From positions 24,402 through 88,401 of the forward strand of contig CALFNN010000083.1 of NCBI GenBank assembly GCA_937902925.1: DNA of 64,000 nucleotides, written 5' to 3'. Positions 8,523-17,888 of this stretch are shown here, piece by piece. A program made the translations under genes and the position numbers. Source of the DNA: an uncultured Opitutaceae bacterium (lineage in GTDB: Bacteria; Verrucomicrobiota; Verrucomicrobiia; Opitutales; Opitutaceae). The notes under the pieces are model-generated. The model ran no database searches. It had not been told where the DNA came from and was given only the letters and a program-made list of their open reading frames with translations. Each line of letters opens with the position of its first letter. The first letter of the stretch is position 1.

Positions 8523-11500
8523 GACACGCCCGCTTCATTCGCCGTCTGTGCGGCCTGCTGTCAGCGACCCTCGTTGCGGGAGTGTCCCCGGCGATAGGCC
8601 AGACCCAGGACGAACTCGAGGCGGGGTTCCGCCAGCCGCCGGCGAGCGCCAAGCCGCAGACGCTGTGGTTCTGGATGAACGGCAACGTCAGCCGCGACGG
8701 AATCACGCGGGACCTCGAGGCGATGCAGCGGGTCGGGCTCGGCGGGGCGTTGATGTTCGATGGCGGCACGTATTTGCCAGAAGGTCCGGCGAAATACCTG
8801 ACGCCGGGCTGGCGCGAGCTGATGACCCATGCCGTCAAGGAGGCCGATCGGCTCGGGCTCACGCTGGGCATGCACAACGGCCCCGGCTGGTCGAGCAGCG
8901 GCGGTCCGTGGATCACGCCCGACCGCGCGATGCAACAACTGGTGTGGACGGAAACCGCGGTGCCGGGTGGGAAGGCGGTCGACGTCGTCCTCCGGCAGCC
9001 GCAAACGAACTTGGATTTTTACCGCGATGCTTTTGTGCTCGCGTTTCCCACGCCAGCGGCGGAGCAAACGCCCTATGCCGAGGCGCTGCGCGGCATCACG
9101 ACCGCGAGCGGCGGGAGCGTGCCGGCAACAGCGCTCAGCGACGGCGACCTGGCGACCAGCGTGGCGGTCACGCCGCAGGATTTCCTGCAATTCGAATTCG
9201 TGGCGCCGACGGAAATCCGGGCGATCACCGTGGCGCCGCGTCGCAATGGACGGTTTCCCAACGTGACCTTGGAAGCTTCCGACGATGGCGCGACTTACCG
9301 GCGGATCTGCGCGGTGACGAATCCCGGCCGGCACGGCATCCAGCCGGCGGGCGCCCAGAGTTTTCCGCCGGTGCGGGCGCGTTTCTTCCGCGCGGTGCCC
9401 AGCGGCGCGGGCGAACTGGCGGAGGTCGTGCTCCACCGCACCAGCCGGGTGGACGACTGGAACTTCAAGGGCAACTTCGCTTACCGCCTCGGCCACCAGA
9501 TGGAAATTCCGCCGCCCGGCAGCAGCGACGGCGCGATCGATCCGGCCACGGTGGTCGACGTCACAGCGCATCTCAGCCCCGACGGACATCTGCGGTGGAA
9601 CCCGCCGGCGAGAGCAGGCGCCGGCGGGTGGACGATCATGCGGGTCGGGTTCACGCCGACCGGTCAGCACAACATTTCCGCGTCGGCGGCGGGCGACGGC
9701 CTCGACTGCGACAAGTTCACCCAGGCGGCCGTGGATTATCATTTCGACCACGTGATCGCAAAAGTGCTGGCCGACGCGGGTCCGCTGGCCGGGAAGAGCT
9801 TCACGCTGGTGGAAATCGACAGCTACGAAGTCGGCATGCAAAACTGGTCGGCGGATTTTCCGGCGGAATTTCGGCGACGGACCGGCTACGATGTGCGTTC
9901 CTACCTGCCGGCGATGGCGGGCGGGCGGATCGTCGGTGATGCGGCGCGGACGGAACGGTTTTTGTTCGACGTGCGGCGCGTCCAGGCGGACCTGATGGCG
10001 GAGAATTATTACGGCCGGATGGAGGAGCTTTGCCGCGAGCACGGGCTGAAGTTTTACGTCGAGGGCTATGGCCAGGGCGTGTTCGACGAACTGCAGGTGA
10101 GCGGCGTGCCGGACTTTCCGATGACGGAGTTCTGGGAACGGACGCCATGGACGCCGAATCGCACGGTCAAGCTGGTGGCATCGGCCGCCCACGTTTACGG
10201 CAAGCCGGTGGTCGCGGCGGAGTCGTTTACCGGCGAGGAGGAGACGGCGCGTTGGGAGGAATATCCGTATTCGCTGAAAATTCTCGGCGACGAGATGTTC
10301 GGGCTCGGCGTCAACCAGATGTTTTTCCACCGGTTCGCGCAGCAGCCACATCCGAGCGCGGTGCCGGGCATGACGATGGGGCCGTGGGGATTTCATTTCG
10401 ACCGGACGAACACGTGGTTCGAGCAAAGCGGGCCGTGGCTCGAATATCTCGCGCGCAGCCAGTTCCTGCTCCGCCAGGGCGCGTATGTCGCCGACGTGCT
10501 TTATTTCGTCGGCGAGCGCCCGCCGGATGTGGCCCAATACGCGATGCCGGTGTTGCCGCCCGGCTACAACTACGACCTGGCGAACGCCGAGGTGCTGCTC
10601 AACCGCGCCAGCGTGCGCGACGGCCGGATCGTGCTGCCCGGCGGCGCGAGCTACCGGCTGCTGATGCTGCCGCCCGACTTGAAATGCATGACGCCGGACG
10701 TGATGGCGAAGGTGCGCCAGTTGGTCGCGGCGGGCGCGACGGTGCTCGGGCCGAAGCCCGAAAGTTCGCCGACCCTGCGCGGTTTTCCCGCCAGCGAAGC
10801 GGCGATGCGCGCCACCGCCGACGAGCTGTGGAGCGGGCGCGCCCTGGGTCGCGGACGCGTGATTGCGAATGAGTCGGTGGCGGATGCCTTGCGCGACATC
10901 GGCGTCGCGCCGGATTTCGAATTTGCCTCGCGCCAGCCCGACACCGCGGTGTCGTGGCTGCACCGGAGACTAGCCGACGCGGACATCTATTTTGTCGCGA
11001 ACCGCCAGCGGCGCGTCGACGAGATCACGGCGACGTTTCGCGTGGCAGGCCGCGAGCCGGAAATCTGGCAGCCGGAAACCGGCGAGATGAAACGCGCCGC
11101 AATCTACGCGCCGGACGGCGGCCGGGTGCGCCTGCCGTTGCGGCTTGGGCCGGCGGAGTCGGTGTTCGTCGTTTTCCGGCGGCCGGCGGGTTCGCCGGCG
11201 CAGGGACTCATGCGCGATGGCGTGCCGCTCATTTCGGCGAAGGCGCCGGCGGTGCATGAACGGTCGGCGGTATCGAACAACTTCACGATGAGTTTATGGG
11301 CGAAGCCGGACATCGATCTCCGCGTGATGCCGCGCGAATCCGCGACCGGCTCGATCGACGAGACTGGAAAATTCTACGCGATCCTGGCCGACGAAGGCGA
11401 CCGCGTGTTCGGCGCGGGTCACGCGACGGCGGGGCTCGCGATCGGTCGCAACGGCGTGTTGGTCGTGGAGCGGTCGAGCAAGGGTTTGCCGGCGGTGCTG

Positions 11501-12535
11501 GTGGCGCGGACGCCGATCGCCGGCTGGACGCATTTCGCGGTCGTGTATCGCGATGGGAAGCCGCGGCTGTTTGTCAACGGTCGGTTCGTCCGTGAAGGGC
11601 TCGCCTCCGGGAGCATCGTGCATCCGGGCATCGGATCGCCGCCGCCGATGCCGGGCGACTCGTTCAACTTTCCCGCGCTCGACTCGATGACGCGCACCTC
11701 CGGTCTCCCGCGTCCGCCGTCGCAGGGCATGGCGTTTTATTTTGAAGGCAACATGACGCCGCCGCAGCTCGTGGAGAGCGCGTTGTCCGACGAAGCCGTC
11801 GCGCAGCTCGCGGCACCAGGCCTGCCGCCCGAGGATGAGACACCGGACGCCGAACTCGCGCAACGCGACGACGGAAAGGCCGACGCGCTGATCTGGCACT
11901 CCGGTTCCTACGCGCTCGGCCAAGGCAAGCAGGTGAACGTAACCGTCGCGGCGCCGGTCACGTTTGCCGGTCCGTGGCGGGTCGCGTTTCAGGGGAAGCG
12001 GGGCGCGCCGGCATCGGCGTCGTTTCCTCAATTGATTTCGTGGCATCGCAGCGCGGACGCCGGCATCAAGTATTTTTCGGGCATGGCGACTTACACGCAT
12101 TCGCTGGATGTGCCGGCGGATTTTGTTGGCGCAGAAAAACGGATTGTCCTCGATCTCGGTCGCGTGGAAATCATCGCGCGCGTCCGGATCAACGGCCGCG
12201 ATCTCGGCATTCTTTGGAAGGAGCCCTACCGCCTCGACGTGACCGACGCCGTTCACACCGGCGCCAACGATCTGGAAGTCGCAGTGACGAACCTCTGGCC
12301 GAACCGATTGATCGGCGACGAGCAACTGCCGGCCGAAAACGACTATGCGACCGGCGGCGAGCACGGCATCCTGAAGCTGCCCGACTGGTATGCGAAGGGC
12401 GAGCCGAAGCCGCCGGGCGGGCGGATCACGTTTGCGACTTGGAAATTCTACACCAAGGACGAGCCGCTCTTCGAATCCGGGTTGCTCGGGCCCGTGCGCT
12501 TGCTCGATCCGGTGAGGTGCGTGCTCGGGAAATAG
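8519..12535 (+). CDS. GH106 alpha-L-rhamnosidase with inserted LamG domain
   Basis: This 1338-aa protein starts at an ATG overlapping the GH42 stop. It has a signal peptide ending near SPAIGQTQ, followed by the GH106 signature FRQPPASAKPQTLWFWMNGN and GLGGALMFDGGTYLPEG. The barrel region contains acidic segments VVAAESFTGEEE and FPMTEFWERTPW that are candidates for the catalytic glutamates. A LamG/concanavalin-like jelly roll (about residues 920-1100, NNFTMSLWAKPD... WTHFAVVYRDGKPRLFVNG) sits between the catalytic core and the C-terminal galactose-binding-like domain (about 1140-1300, VRINGRDLGILWKEPYRLDVTD). Most GH106 proteins are shorter and lack the LamG module. The activity known for the family is release of alpha-L-rhamnose from rhamnogalacturonan and related glycans. 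Confidence 0.9.
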   Translation: MRHARFIRRLCGLLSATLVAGVSPAIGQTQDELEAGFRQPPASAKPQTLWFWMNGNVSRDGITRDLEAMQRVGLGGALMFDGGTYLPEGPAKYLTPGWRELMTHAVKEADRLGLTLGMHNGPGWSSSGGPWITPDRAMQQLVWTETAVPGGKAVDVVLRQPQTNLDFYRDAFVLAFPTPAAEQTPYAEALRGITTASGGSVPATALSDGDLATSVAVTPQDFLQFEFVAPTEIRAITVAPRRNGRFPNVTLEASDDGATYRRICAVTNPGRHGIQPAGAQSFPPVRARFFRAVPSGAGELAEVVLHRTSRVDDWNFKGNFAYRLGHQMEIPPPGSSDGAIDPATVVDVTAHLSPDGHLRWNPPARAGAGGWTIMRVGFTPTGQHNISASAAGDGLDCDKFTQAAVDYHFDHVIAKVLADAGPLAGKSFTLVEIDSYEVGMQNWSADFPAEFRRRTGYDVRSYLPAMAGGRIVGDAARTERFLFDVRRVQADLMAENYYGRMEELCREHGLKFYVEGYGQGVFDELQVSGVPDFPMTEFWERTPWTPNRTVKLVASAAHVYGKPVVAAESFTGEEETARWEEYPYSLKILGDEMFGLGVNQMFFHRFAQQPHPSAVPGMTMGPWGFHFDRTNTWFEQSGPWLEYLARSQFLLRQGAYVADVLYFVGERPPDVAQYAMPVLPPGYNYDLANAEVLLNRASVRDGRIVLPGGASYRLLMLPPDLKCMTPDVMAKVRQLVAAGATVLGPKPESSPTLRGFPASEAAMRATADELWSGRALGRGRVIANESVADALRDIGVAPDFEFASRQPDTAVSWLHRRLADADIYFVANRQRRVDEITATFRVAGREPEIWQPETGEMKRAAIYAPDGGRVRLPLRLGPAESVFVVFRRPAGSPAQGLMRDGVPLISAKAPAVHERSAVSNNFTMSLWAKPDIDLRVMPRESATGSIDETGKFYAILADEGDRVFGAGHATAGLAIGRNGVLVVERSSKGLPAVLVARTPIAGWTHFAVVYRDGKPRLFVNGRFVREGLASGSIVHPGIGSPPPMPGDSFNFPALDSMTRTSGLPRPPSQGMAFYFEGNMTPPQLVESALSDEAVAQLAAPGLPPEDETPDAELAQRDDGKADALIWHSGSYALGQGKQVNVTVAAPVTFAGPWRVAFQGKRGAPASASFPQLISWHRSADAGIKYFSGMATYTHSLDVPADFVGAEKRIVLDLGRVEIIARVRINGRDLGILWKEPYRLDVTDAVHTGANDLEVAVTNLWPNRLIGDEQLPAENDYATGGEHGILKLPDWYAKGEPKPPGGRITFATWKFYTKDEPLFESGLLGPVRLLDPVRCVLGK

Positions 12536-12551
12536 CCGGAGTTTCTTTCGC

Positions 12552-15500
12552 TCAGAGCTGCACGGCATTGTTCATGGTTGTGATCTCCTCGAGTTGGTGC
12601 CCGGAATCCAACTCGACACTCGCGCCGTCGGGCGCGGAACCGGCGGGAAGGAGCAACTCGATATCCGCAGTCTTCGGGAAAAGGTCCACGGGCGCCGGAA
12701 TCGCAGGCACCGCGGCCGTGGCGACGATCCGGCCCGCGTGGTCGCGGATTGCGAGCGTCGAGGCCGGGGCGTCGACCGAACCGAGGCTGTGGACGCGGAC
12801 GCGCACCGATCGACCGTCGATGCGGACGTCGCTGCGCTCAAGGCCGAGATCGGGCCGCTGCCAGTAGGGTGTGCCGGGTGTCTTCAGCTTGAACGTGAGC
12901 ACGGTCGTGGCTCGCGGAGCGAACGTGAGGTCAACCGAGCGCGAGCGTTCGAACGGGGCGCTCCACGAGGCAATCGCCTGGTCGGCCGCATCCGCGCCGG
13001 TGGTGTCGATGCCTTGGGAGATTTCCCACATGCCCGGATCGATATTCCAGCCGGTCATGGTCGCATGCACGGGCAGCCCGTCGAGGTTGTAGGCGACTAC
13101 CTTGAAGGCCGTTCCGGTTGCGCTGGGAATCAGGATCGCGAGGCTCTGGTCGGAGGCGGGGGCGCGGAACTGCCAGCTCACGACATGGCCGGGATAGGTG
13201 CCGTTGCGCACGAGCGCGATGCCGCCGAGCCGGGCGCGCTGCAGGTCGGCATGGTGCACGCCGACGCGATCGATCCAGATGCTGCCCTCCGTGTTGATGT
13301 AGTCCATCATCGACGCCTCGGCGATCTGCGCGGCGTAGAGGCGCTCGAGGTAGTGCTTGTCACCCGTGACCTGCCACGCGAGGAAGCCGGTCGAGGCGTT
13401 GCGATATTCGCTGGAGCGCGACTTTTCGAGGTAAGCGCCCACTTGTTTTGGATCCGCAAGATTCTCGGCGTCCGCGACGACCCGCGGTCCCCACGTGGCT
13501 CGCAGACCGGCGAGATCGAGCATGTCCGCGTTGACGGTGGTAACGGCGCCGACGCCGCCGTCGAGGATCGGATCGAGGTAGCGGGCGGCGCCCGACCATT
13601 TCCACGCCGACCAATACAACGGCCAGGGAAAGTAGTTGTGCCGGACGTTTTGCGCGATGTCGGTCTGGTATTGGATGCCGGAGGGAATCTCGAACTGGCC
13701 CTTCTCGTTCTGGCGACGGTGGGCGAGCTGGCTGTCGGCGAGTTCCATGATGACTTTCTTCGCGGCGGGATTGCCATTGAAGTCGACGAGGAGCTCGCCG
13801 GGCTGGAGGACGAGATTCGAATAACCGCGCGACCAGCCCCACACGCCCTCCTCGGCCATCTTGGTGCCGCTATAGTAGGCGGTCTTGAAATGCCGGTGGC
13901 CCGCGGCGTTGATGCCCGTAAGTCCGGCGACGCCGCGGGCGGTCTCCATCGCCCGTTCGAGGATCACAGGGTTGCCGTAGTCGAGAACCATGTTCTGACC
14001 GATGCAATTGATGCCCTCCTCGAAGCTATGGAGGTAGTCCGCCTGGATCGTGGGCAGGCCATTCGTGAACATGCCGTTCTTGTAGGCGGCATCGAGGAGC
14101 GCGCGATCGGAGCGACGGATTTTTTCCGGGATGCAGCCCATCAGCGCGGTGCCCGGCCACGAGTTGAGCAGGTCGACGTCGTCGGAGATGCCGCCGCCGA
14201 AATCGCCGTAGGGGACCTGCCGGTTGTCGATATACCATTCGACGAAATGCTTCAACTGGCCGAGCAGCGTCACCTGCTGGTAAGCCCAGAGCGGCACGCC
14301 GGCGGGCGGCGGTGGCGGCTGGTAGGTCGGCAGCTCGCCAGAGATCGCCGCGGCGTAGTAGGAGCGACCGGGGTTGTGGTTCGGGTCGACGCGGATCAGA
14401 TCGTTGATGTCGCCCTCGAAGCGGTTCCACAGATTCAGCCTGTGGTTCCCCTGAGGATGCTCCTCGACGAGCATGGCGTAGCTGTCGCGCGCCTCGGTGA
14501 AACGATCGAGCGCATGCTCGGCGATGGCGGCCTCGCGCGGTTTGAAGACGAGACGGAGCTTCGCGCCGGCGAGTGACGCAGCGCCAAATTCGCCACTCGC
14601 CGAGACGATCGTGAGGTAGAGACCCTTGCCGGCGGGGAGCACGCGGTCGCGCAAGTCGAGCCACAGCGTCTTCGCCTCGCCGGGTTTTACGCTGAATGTG
14701 AAGTCGAGCATGTTGCGCGCGGGCCAGAGCGGGTCTTTCACCTGGATGTTGAGCGGAATGAGGCCGTGGTGAGTTGGCTGCACCGTGAGTGCGGGCAAAT
14801 CGAGCGCGATGCCGTCGAGTCCACCGGCCACATCATCCAGCCGATAGGCGGCGGTGGCCGACTCGGTTGGGATCAAAACGTGGACGATGGGTAGTGCGGG
14901 CACGCCGACGCCGGCGACAGCAGCCGGCGGGGGGAGGGCCGTGCCGACGGGTTGGGCGACGAGGGTCGCGCGTTCGTCGGCGGCGAACCGACCGGCGATG
15001 AACGTTTGCAGCGGCTGCAGGCTGGCCGTCGCGGGAGCGGCCGCCGTGAGGCGATACTCCAGCTTCGCGCTGCCGGCCGGTTCGCGACCGACGGTGACAT
15101 CGTAGGCCGCGAGTTCGCCGATCGGCTCCTCCGCTTCGACGTTGGTGAACCGGATTTTCTGGCCGACGATGGCGTGGTCGAGCTGGTGCACTGTTTTTTC
15201 CTGACCCTTGGGCCGCTCGAAAAGCAGCGAGCGGGCGGGCGCGTCGTTGGCATCGTCGGCGTCGAGCAGGCTCATCGAGCCCCACGCGGAGCCGGAGATT
15301 TCAAGGTGATTCCAAGGTTCATCCGGTAGATAGAATGTGACCGACTTGCCCGACTCGACGTAGCAATCCCAGTCGGGGAGCGTGAAATAATCGCGACGGC
15401 CAGGAATCCGGGAACGGTTGTAGACACCGGGCCAGGTCGTCTCGCGGATGCCGTCGCAGGCTTTCCACCACCACCGTTTGAGATCGTAGGCCTCGTGGAT

Positions 15501-16400
15501 TTCCACTTTGCGCACGCTGACCGCGGCGTCGGCGAGGTAGGGTGGTGGATCGTCCGGGCGGTTCCAGCCGTAGCGGAACCACCATTCGTCGCGCCAGCGG
15601 CCGTCGGATAAATTGCGGGGCGGCAGCGGGGGCAGCGTGGTGACTGCGTCGCCATAGGCGAGCGTGGCGACCGCGGCATCGTCCAGCATGCGGTCGTAGA
15701 TCCGCACTTCGTCGAGGTCGCCGCCGCGGGTGAAGTTGTAGTCGCTCTGGACGTTATAGGGACTGATGATGCGCGAGTGCGGGCCGAACTGGTCCAGGCC
15801 GGCGTTGAGAATCACCGTGGTCTCCTGCGAGGCGGCGAGCTTGCCGTTGACGTAGAAACGGATGCCGCGGGTTTCATCCCACGCGAGCGCGAGATGGGTC
15901 CATTCATTGGGCTGGGCAAACGGCTGCAGCGGCACCGAGACGCGGATGCGCGCAAGGCTCGCATCGGTGACGAACGCATCGAAGCCATGGCCGTTATAAT
16001 CGATCCGCAGCCAGACCATGTCCCAACTGGAGTGGTCGGAGTAGCTGACGCGGAAGATGGGAAATTCCGTCGGCCCGACTGGATAACGCGAGCGCCAGAA
16101 AAACGAGAGCGTGCCGCGCTGGGCATAGATGTTGCCGGGCGCCCAGTAGGAAAGCAGTTGGTCGTCGCTGCAGCTCAACCCGGCGCCCTTTGCGCCGTCG
16201 GCGACGGGCGTGATCTCGGCCTCGTAGTTTGGCTTGGCGGTTTGGGGCGCCGCCACGTCCGCAGTCGTCCCGTGTTCGCCCGAGAGGTAGAACAAGAGCC
16301 CGGGCTCCGCGCCAGCAATGGTGTGGGTCGCCCACGCAAGACCGACGGCTGTGACAACGGCCCGGAGACCGCGAATATTGTGCGCGTGCAGGGGTAGCAT
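12552..16400 (-). CDS. Large secreted LamG-domain protein of unknown activity
   Basis: This is a 1282-aa protein if the ATG at 16400 is used; the frame also extends to a TTG at 16442. A signal peptide is visible (LRAVVTAVGLAWATHTIAGA). Residues about 45-235 form a LamG jelly roll (GTLSFFWRSRYP, WTHLALAWDETRGIRFYVNGKL, DLDEVRIYDRML). A long middle part has beta-rich segments, then a helical region around residues 630-1000 with aromatic and acidic patches such as YGDFGGGISDDVDLLNSW and FEEGINCIGQNMVLDYGN, which could be an alpha/alpha-barrel catalytic domain. The C-terminal 120 residues look like a CARDB-type beta-sandwich. I do not recognise a named glycoside hydrolase or lyase family. It is divergent from the GH28 genes at 16519 and convergent with GH106, 16 bp apart. 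A role in glycan binding or cleavage is inference. Confidence 0.75.
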   Translation of the reverse strand: MLPLHAHNIRGLRAVVTAVGLAWATHTIAGAEPGLLFYLSGEHGTTADVAAPQTAKPNYEAEITPVADGAKGAGLSCSDDQLLSYWAPGNIYAQRGTLSFFWRSRYPVGPTEFPIFRVSYSDHSSWDMVWLRIDYNGHGFDAFVTDASLARIRVSVPLQPFAQPNEWTHLALAWDETRGIRFYVNGKLAASQETTVILNAGLDQFGPHSRIISPYNVQSDYNFTRGGDLDEVRIYDRMLDDAAVATLAYGDAVTTLPPLPPRNLSDGRWRDEWWFRYGWNRPDDPPPYLADAAVSVRKVEIHEAYDLKRWWWKACDGIRETTWPGVYNRSRIPGRRDYFTLPDWDCYVESGKSVTFYLPDEPWNHLEISGSAWGSMSLLDADDANDAPARSLLFERPKGQEKTVHQLDHAIVGQKIRFTNVEAEEPIGELAAYDVTVGREPAGSAKLEYRLTAAAPATASLQPLQTFIAGRFAADERATLVAQPVGTALPPPAAVAGVGVPALPIVHVLIPTESATAAYRLDDVAGGLDGIALDLPALTVQPTHHGLIPLNIQVKDPLWPARNMLDFTFSVKPGEAKTLWLDLRDRVLPAGKGLYLTIVSASGEFGAASLAGAKLRLVFKPREAAIAEHALDRFTEARDSYAMLVEEHPQGNHRLNLWNRFEGDINDLIRVDPNHNPGRSYYAAAISGELPTYQPPPPPAGVPLWAYQQVTLLGQLKHFVEWYIDNRQVPYGDFGGGISDDVDLLNSWPGTALMGCIPEKIRRSDRALLDAAYKNGMFTNGLPTIQADYLHSFEEGINCIGQNMVLDYGNPVILERAMETARGVAGLTGINAAGHRHFKTAYYSGTKMAEEGVWGWSRGYSNLVLQPGELLVDFNGNPAAKKVIMELADSQLAHRRQNEKGQFEIPSGIQYQTDIAQNVRHNYFPWPLYWSAWKWSGAARYLDPILDGGVGAVTTVNADMLDLAGLRATWGPRVVADAENLADPKQVGAYLEKSRSSEYRNASTGFLAWQVTGDKHYLERLYAAQIAEASMMDYINTEGSIWIDRVGVHHADLQRARLGGIALVRNGTYPGHVVSWQFRAPASDQSLAILIPSATGTAFKVVAYNLDGLPVHATMTGWNIDPGMWEISQGIDTTGADAADQAIASWSAPFERSRSVDLTFAPRATTVLTFKLKTPGTPYWQRPDLGLERSDVRIDGRSVRVRVHSLGSVDAPASTLAIRDHAGRIVATAAVPAIPAPVDLFPKTADIELLLPAGSAPDGASVELDSGHQLEEITTMNNAVQL

Positions 16401-16518
16401 AAGAGGGGAAAGAAAGCTTCGCCCGGGCAAAGGGGCGCGCAAGAATTAAGACACGTGTCGTTTTGACTTCCCGACAGTTCGATTTCGGCCACGCTCGGCA
16501 AACGTCTTCCCATTCCTC
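16401..16518. promoter_or_regulatory. Divergent promoter region with palindrome GACACGTGTC
   Basis: These 118 bp separate the minus-strand LamG gene from the plus-strand GH28 gene. A perfect 10-bp palindrome, GACACGTGTC, lies at 16450-16459. It is followed on the plus strand by TTGACT (16463-16468), which resembles a -35 hexamer, though I see no clear -10 element at the right distance. A palindrome centred in a divergent promoter is a plausible operator for a LacI-type or other dimeric regulator. No such regulator is encoded in this part of the window. Confidence 0.4.
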
Positions 16519-17829
16519 ATGAATCGATTTGTCCGTCTGGTGTGTGTTTGGACCGTCCTGGCCGTGTTCGTTGCCGCGCCGGCGTCCGCGCGGGTCTTCA
16601 ACATCGCGTCCTACGGCGCGGTGAACGATCCGGCAGCGTCGAGCAGCGATGCTTTCCGCCGCGCCATCGCCGCTTGCCACGCCGCCGGCGGAGGCACGGT
16701 GGAGGTTCCGGCGGGTCGCTATCTCACCGGGCCGATCGACATGGTCGACAACATGACCCTGCAGATCGACCGCGATGCCGTCGTGCTGTTCGTGACGGGT
16801 CGCGAGAATTATCCCGACATTTCCTCCCGCTGGGAAGGGCAGACGGAAACGGGCCCGCATCCGCTGCTCTTCGCCGACGGGTTGCACGACATCGCCATCA
16901 CCGGCGCGGGCACGATCGACGGTCAGGGCGCCCCGTGGTGGAAGGACATGGACATGGCGGAGCGAGGCAACGCGCGCCCGAACCGCCCGATCCGCCGCCG
17001 TCCGCCGCTCGTGCAGATCCGGAATTGCGACCACGTCCGGATCGACGGCCCGACCTTCACGAATTCGCCGTTCTGGGCGATCCATCTCCTCTACAGCGAG
17101 AATATCGATGTTGGCAACTGCCGCATCATCAACCCGCCGAATTCGCCCAATACCGACGCGTTGAACACGGATTCGTGCCGCCACGTCGTGGTCCATGACT
17201 GCTTCGCGGACGTCGGCGACGACGGCTTCGGCATCAAGTCGGGCCGCGACGAGGAGGGCCGGCAGATGCACCGCCCGACGGAGGACGTTACTTACATCCG
17301 CTGCCATGTGGCGCACGCGCACAGCGTCTGCGCGATCGGCAGCGAGGAATCCGGCGACGTCCGGCACGTCCGCTTCATCGACTGCGATGGCGAGGGCACC
17401 GACAACGGCATCCGCATCAAGAGCACACGCGGCCGCGGTGGCGTGGTCGAGGATGTGGTGGCTTCGAACATCCGGCTAAAGAACGTCGGCACCGCCATTG
17501 TGCTGTCGATGCATTACACGCGGACGCCACCCGAGCCGTTTTCCGAGCGCACGCCGGTCTTTCGCAATATTTCCATCGACCATCTCACGGCGACGAACGT
17601 GAAGAAATGCTGCACCATCGAGGGACTGGAGGAACATCCGATCGAGAACATCACGCTGGACGACATCACTCTTTCGGGGACGACGGGCGTCAGTTGCTCC
17701 TACGCGAAGGACGTTACGTTCAAGAATGTGACCGTGACCGCCCAGCGCGCGCCGTGGACGGAGGACCATTCGGAGAATGTGCAGCGACTTGGCTGGAAGG
17801 AAAGCGCCGCCAGTTCCGCCACGCCCTGA
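16519..17829 (+). CDS. GH28 polygalacturonase-family hydrolase (first copy)
   Basis: This 436-aa protein has a signal peptide ending VAAPASARV. It is a right-handed parallel beta-helix starting FNIASYGAVNDPAASSSDAF. The GH28 catalytic motifs are present: NTDA (Asp213), GDDGF (Asp234, Asp235) and IRIKS. The usual G-H-G motif is replaced by AHSVCAIGSE, so the active-site histidine context is not classical. GH28 enzymes hydrolyse alpha-1,4-galacturonan or the GalA-Rha linkage of rhamnogalacturonan by inversion. The neighbouring GH106 and GH105 genes favour a rhamnogalacturonan-related substrate, but exo/endo mode and exact linkage cannot be read from the sequence. A second GH28 follows 59 bp downstream on the same strand. 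Confidence 0.9.
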   Translation: MNRFVRLVCVWTVLAVFVAAPASARVFNIASYGAVNDPAASSSDAFRRAIAACHAAGGGTVEVPAGRYLTGPIDMVDNMTLQIDRDAVVLFVTGRENYPDISSRWEGQTETGPHPLLFADGLHDIAITGAGTIDGQGAPWWKDMDMAERGNARPNRPIRRRPPLVQIRNCDHVRIDGPTFTNSPFWAIHLLYSENIDVGNCRIINPPNSPNTDALNTDSCRHVVVHDCFADVGDDGFGIKSGRDEEGRQMHRPTEDVTYIRCHVAHAHSVCAIGSEESGDVRHVRFIDCDGEGTDNGIRIKSTRGRGGVVEDVVASNIRLKNVGTAIVLSMHYTRTPPEPFSERTPVFRNISIDHLTATNVKKCCTIEGLEEHPIENITLDDITLSGTTGVSCSYAKDVTFKNVTVTAQRAPWTEDHSENVQRLGWKESAASSATP

Positions 17830-17888
17830 GGCGCAGGCGCTCGGCCGCGTCCGTGTTGTTGTCCAATCTGTCCGCCGTTTTCTTAATC

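Noticed and set aside
8561..10963. 800-aa open frame on the minus strand
   Set aside because: It is the complement of the GH106 gene; its composition is shadow-like and it has no known motif.
12594..14576. 660-aa open frame on the plus strand
   Set aside because: It is antisense to the large LamG protein; no signal peptide or motif supports it.
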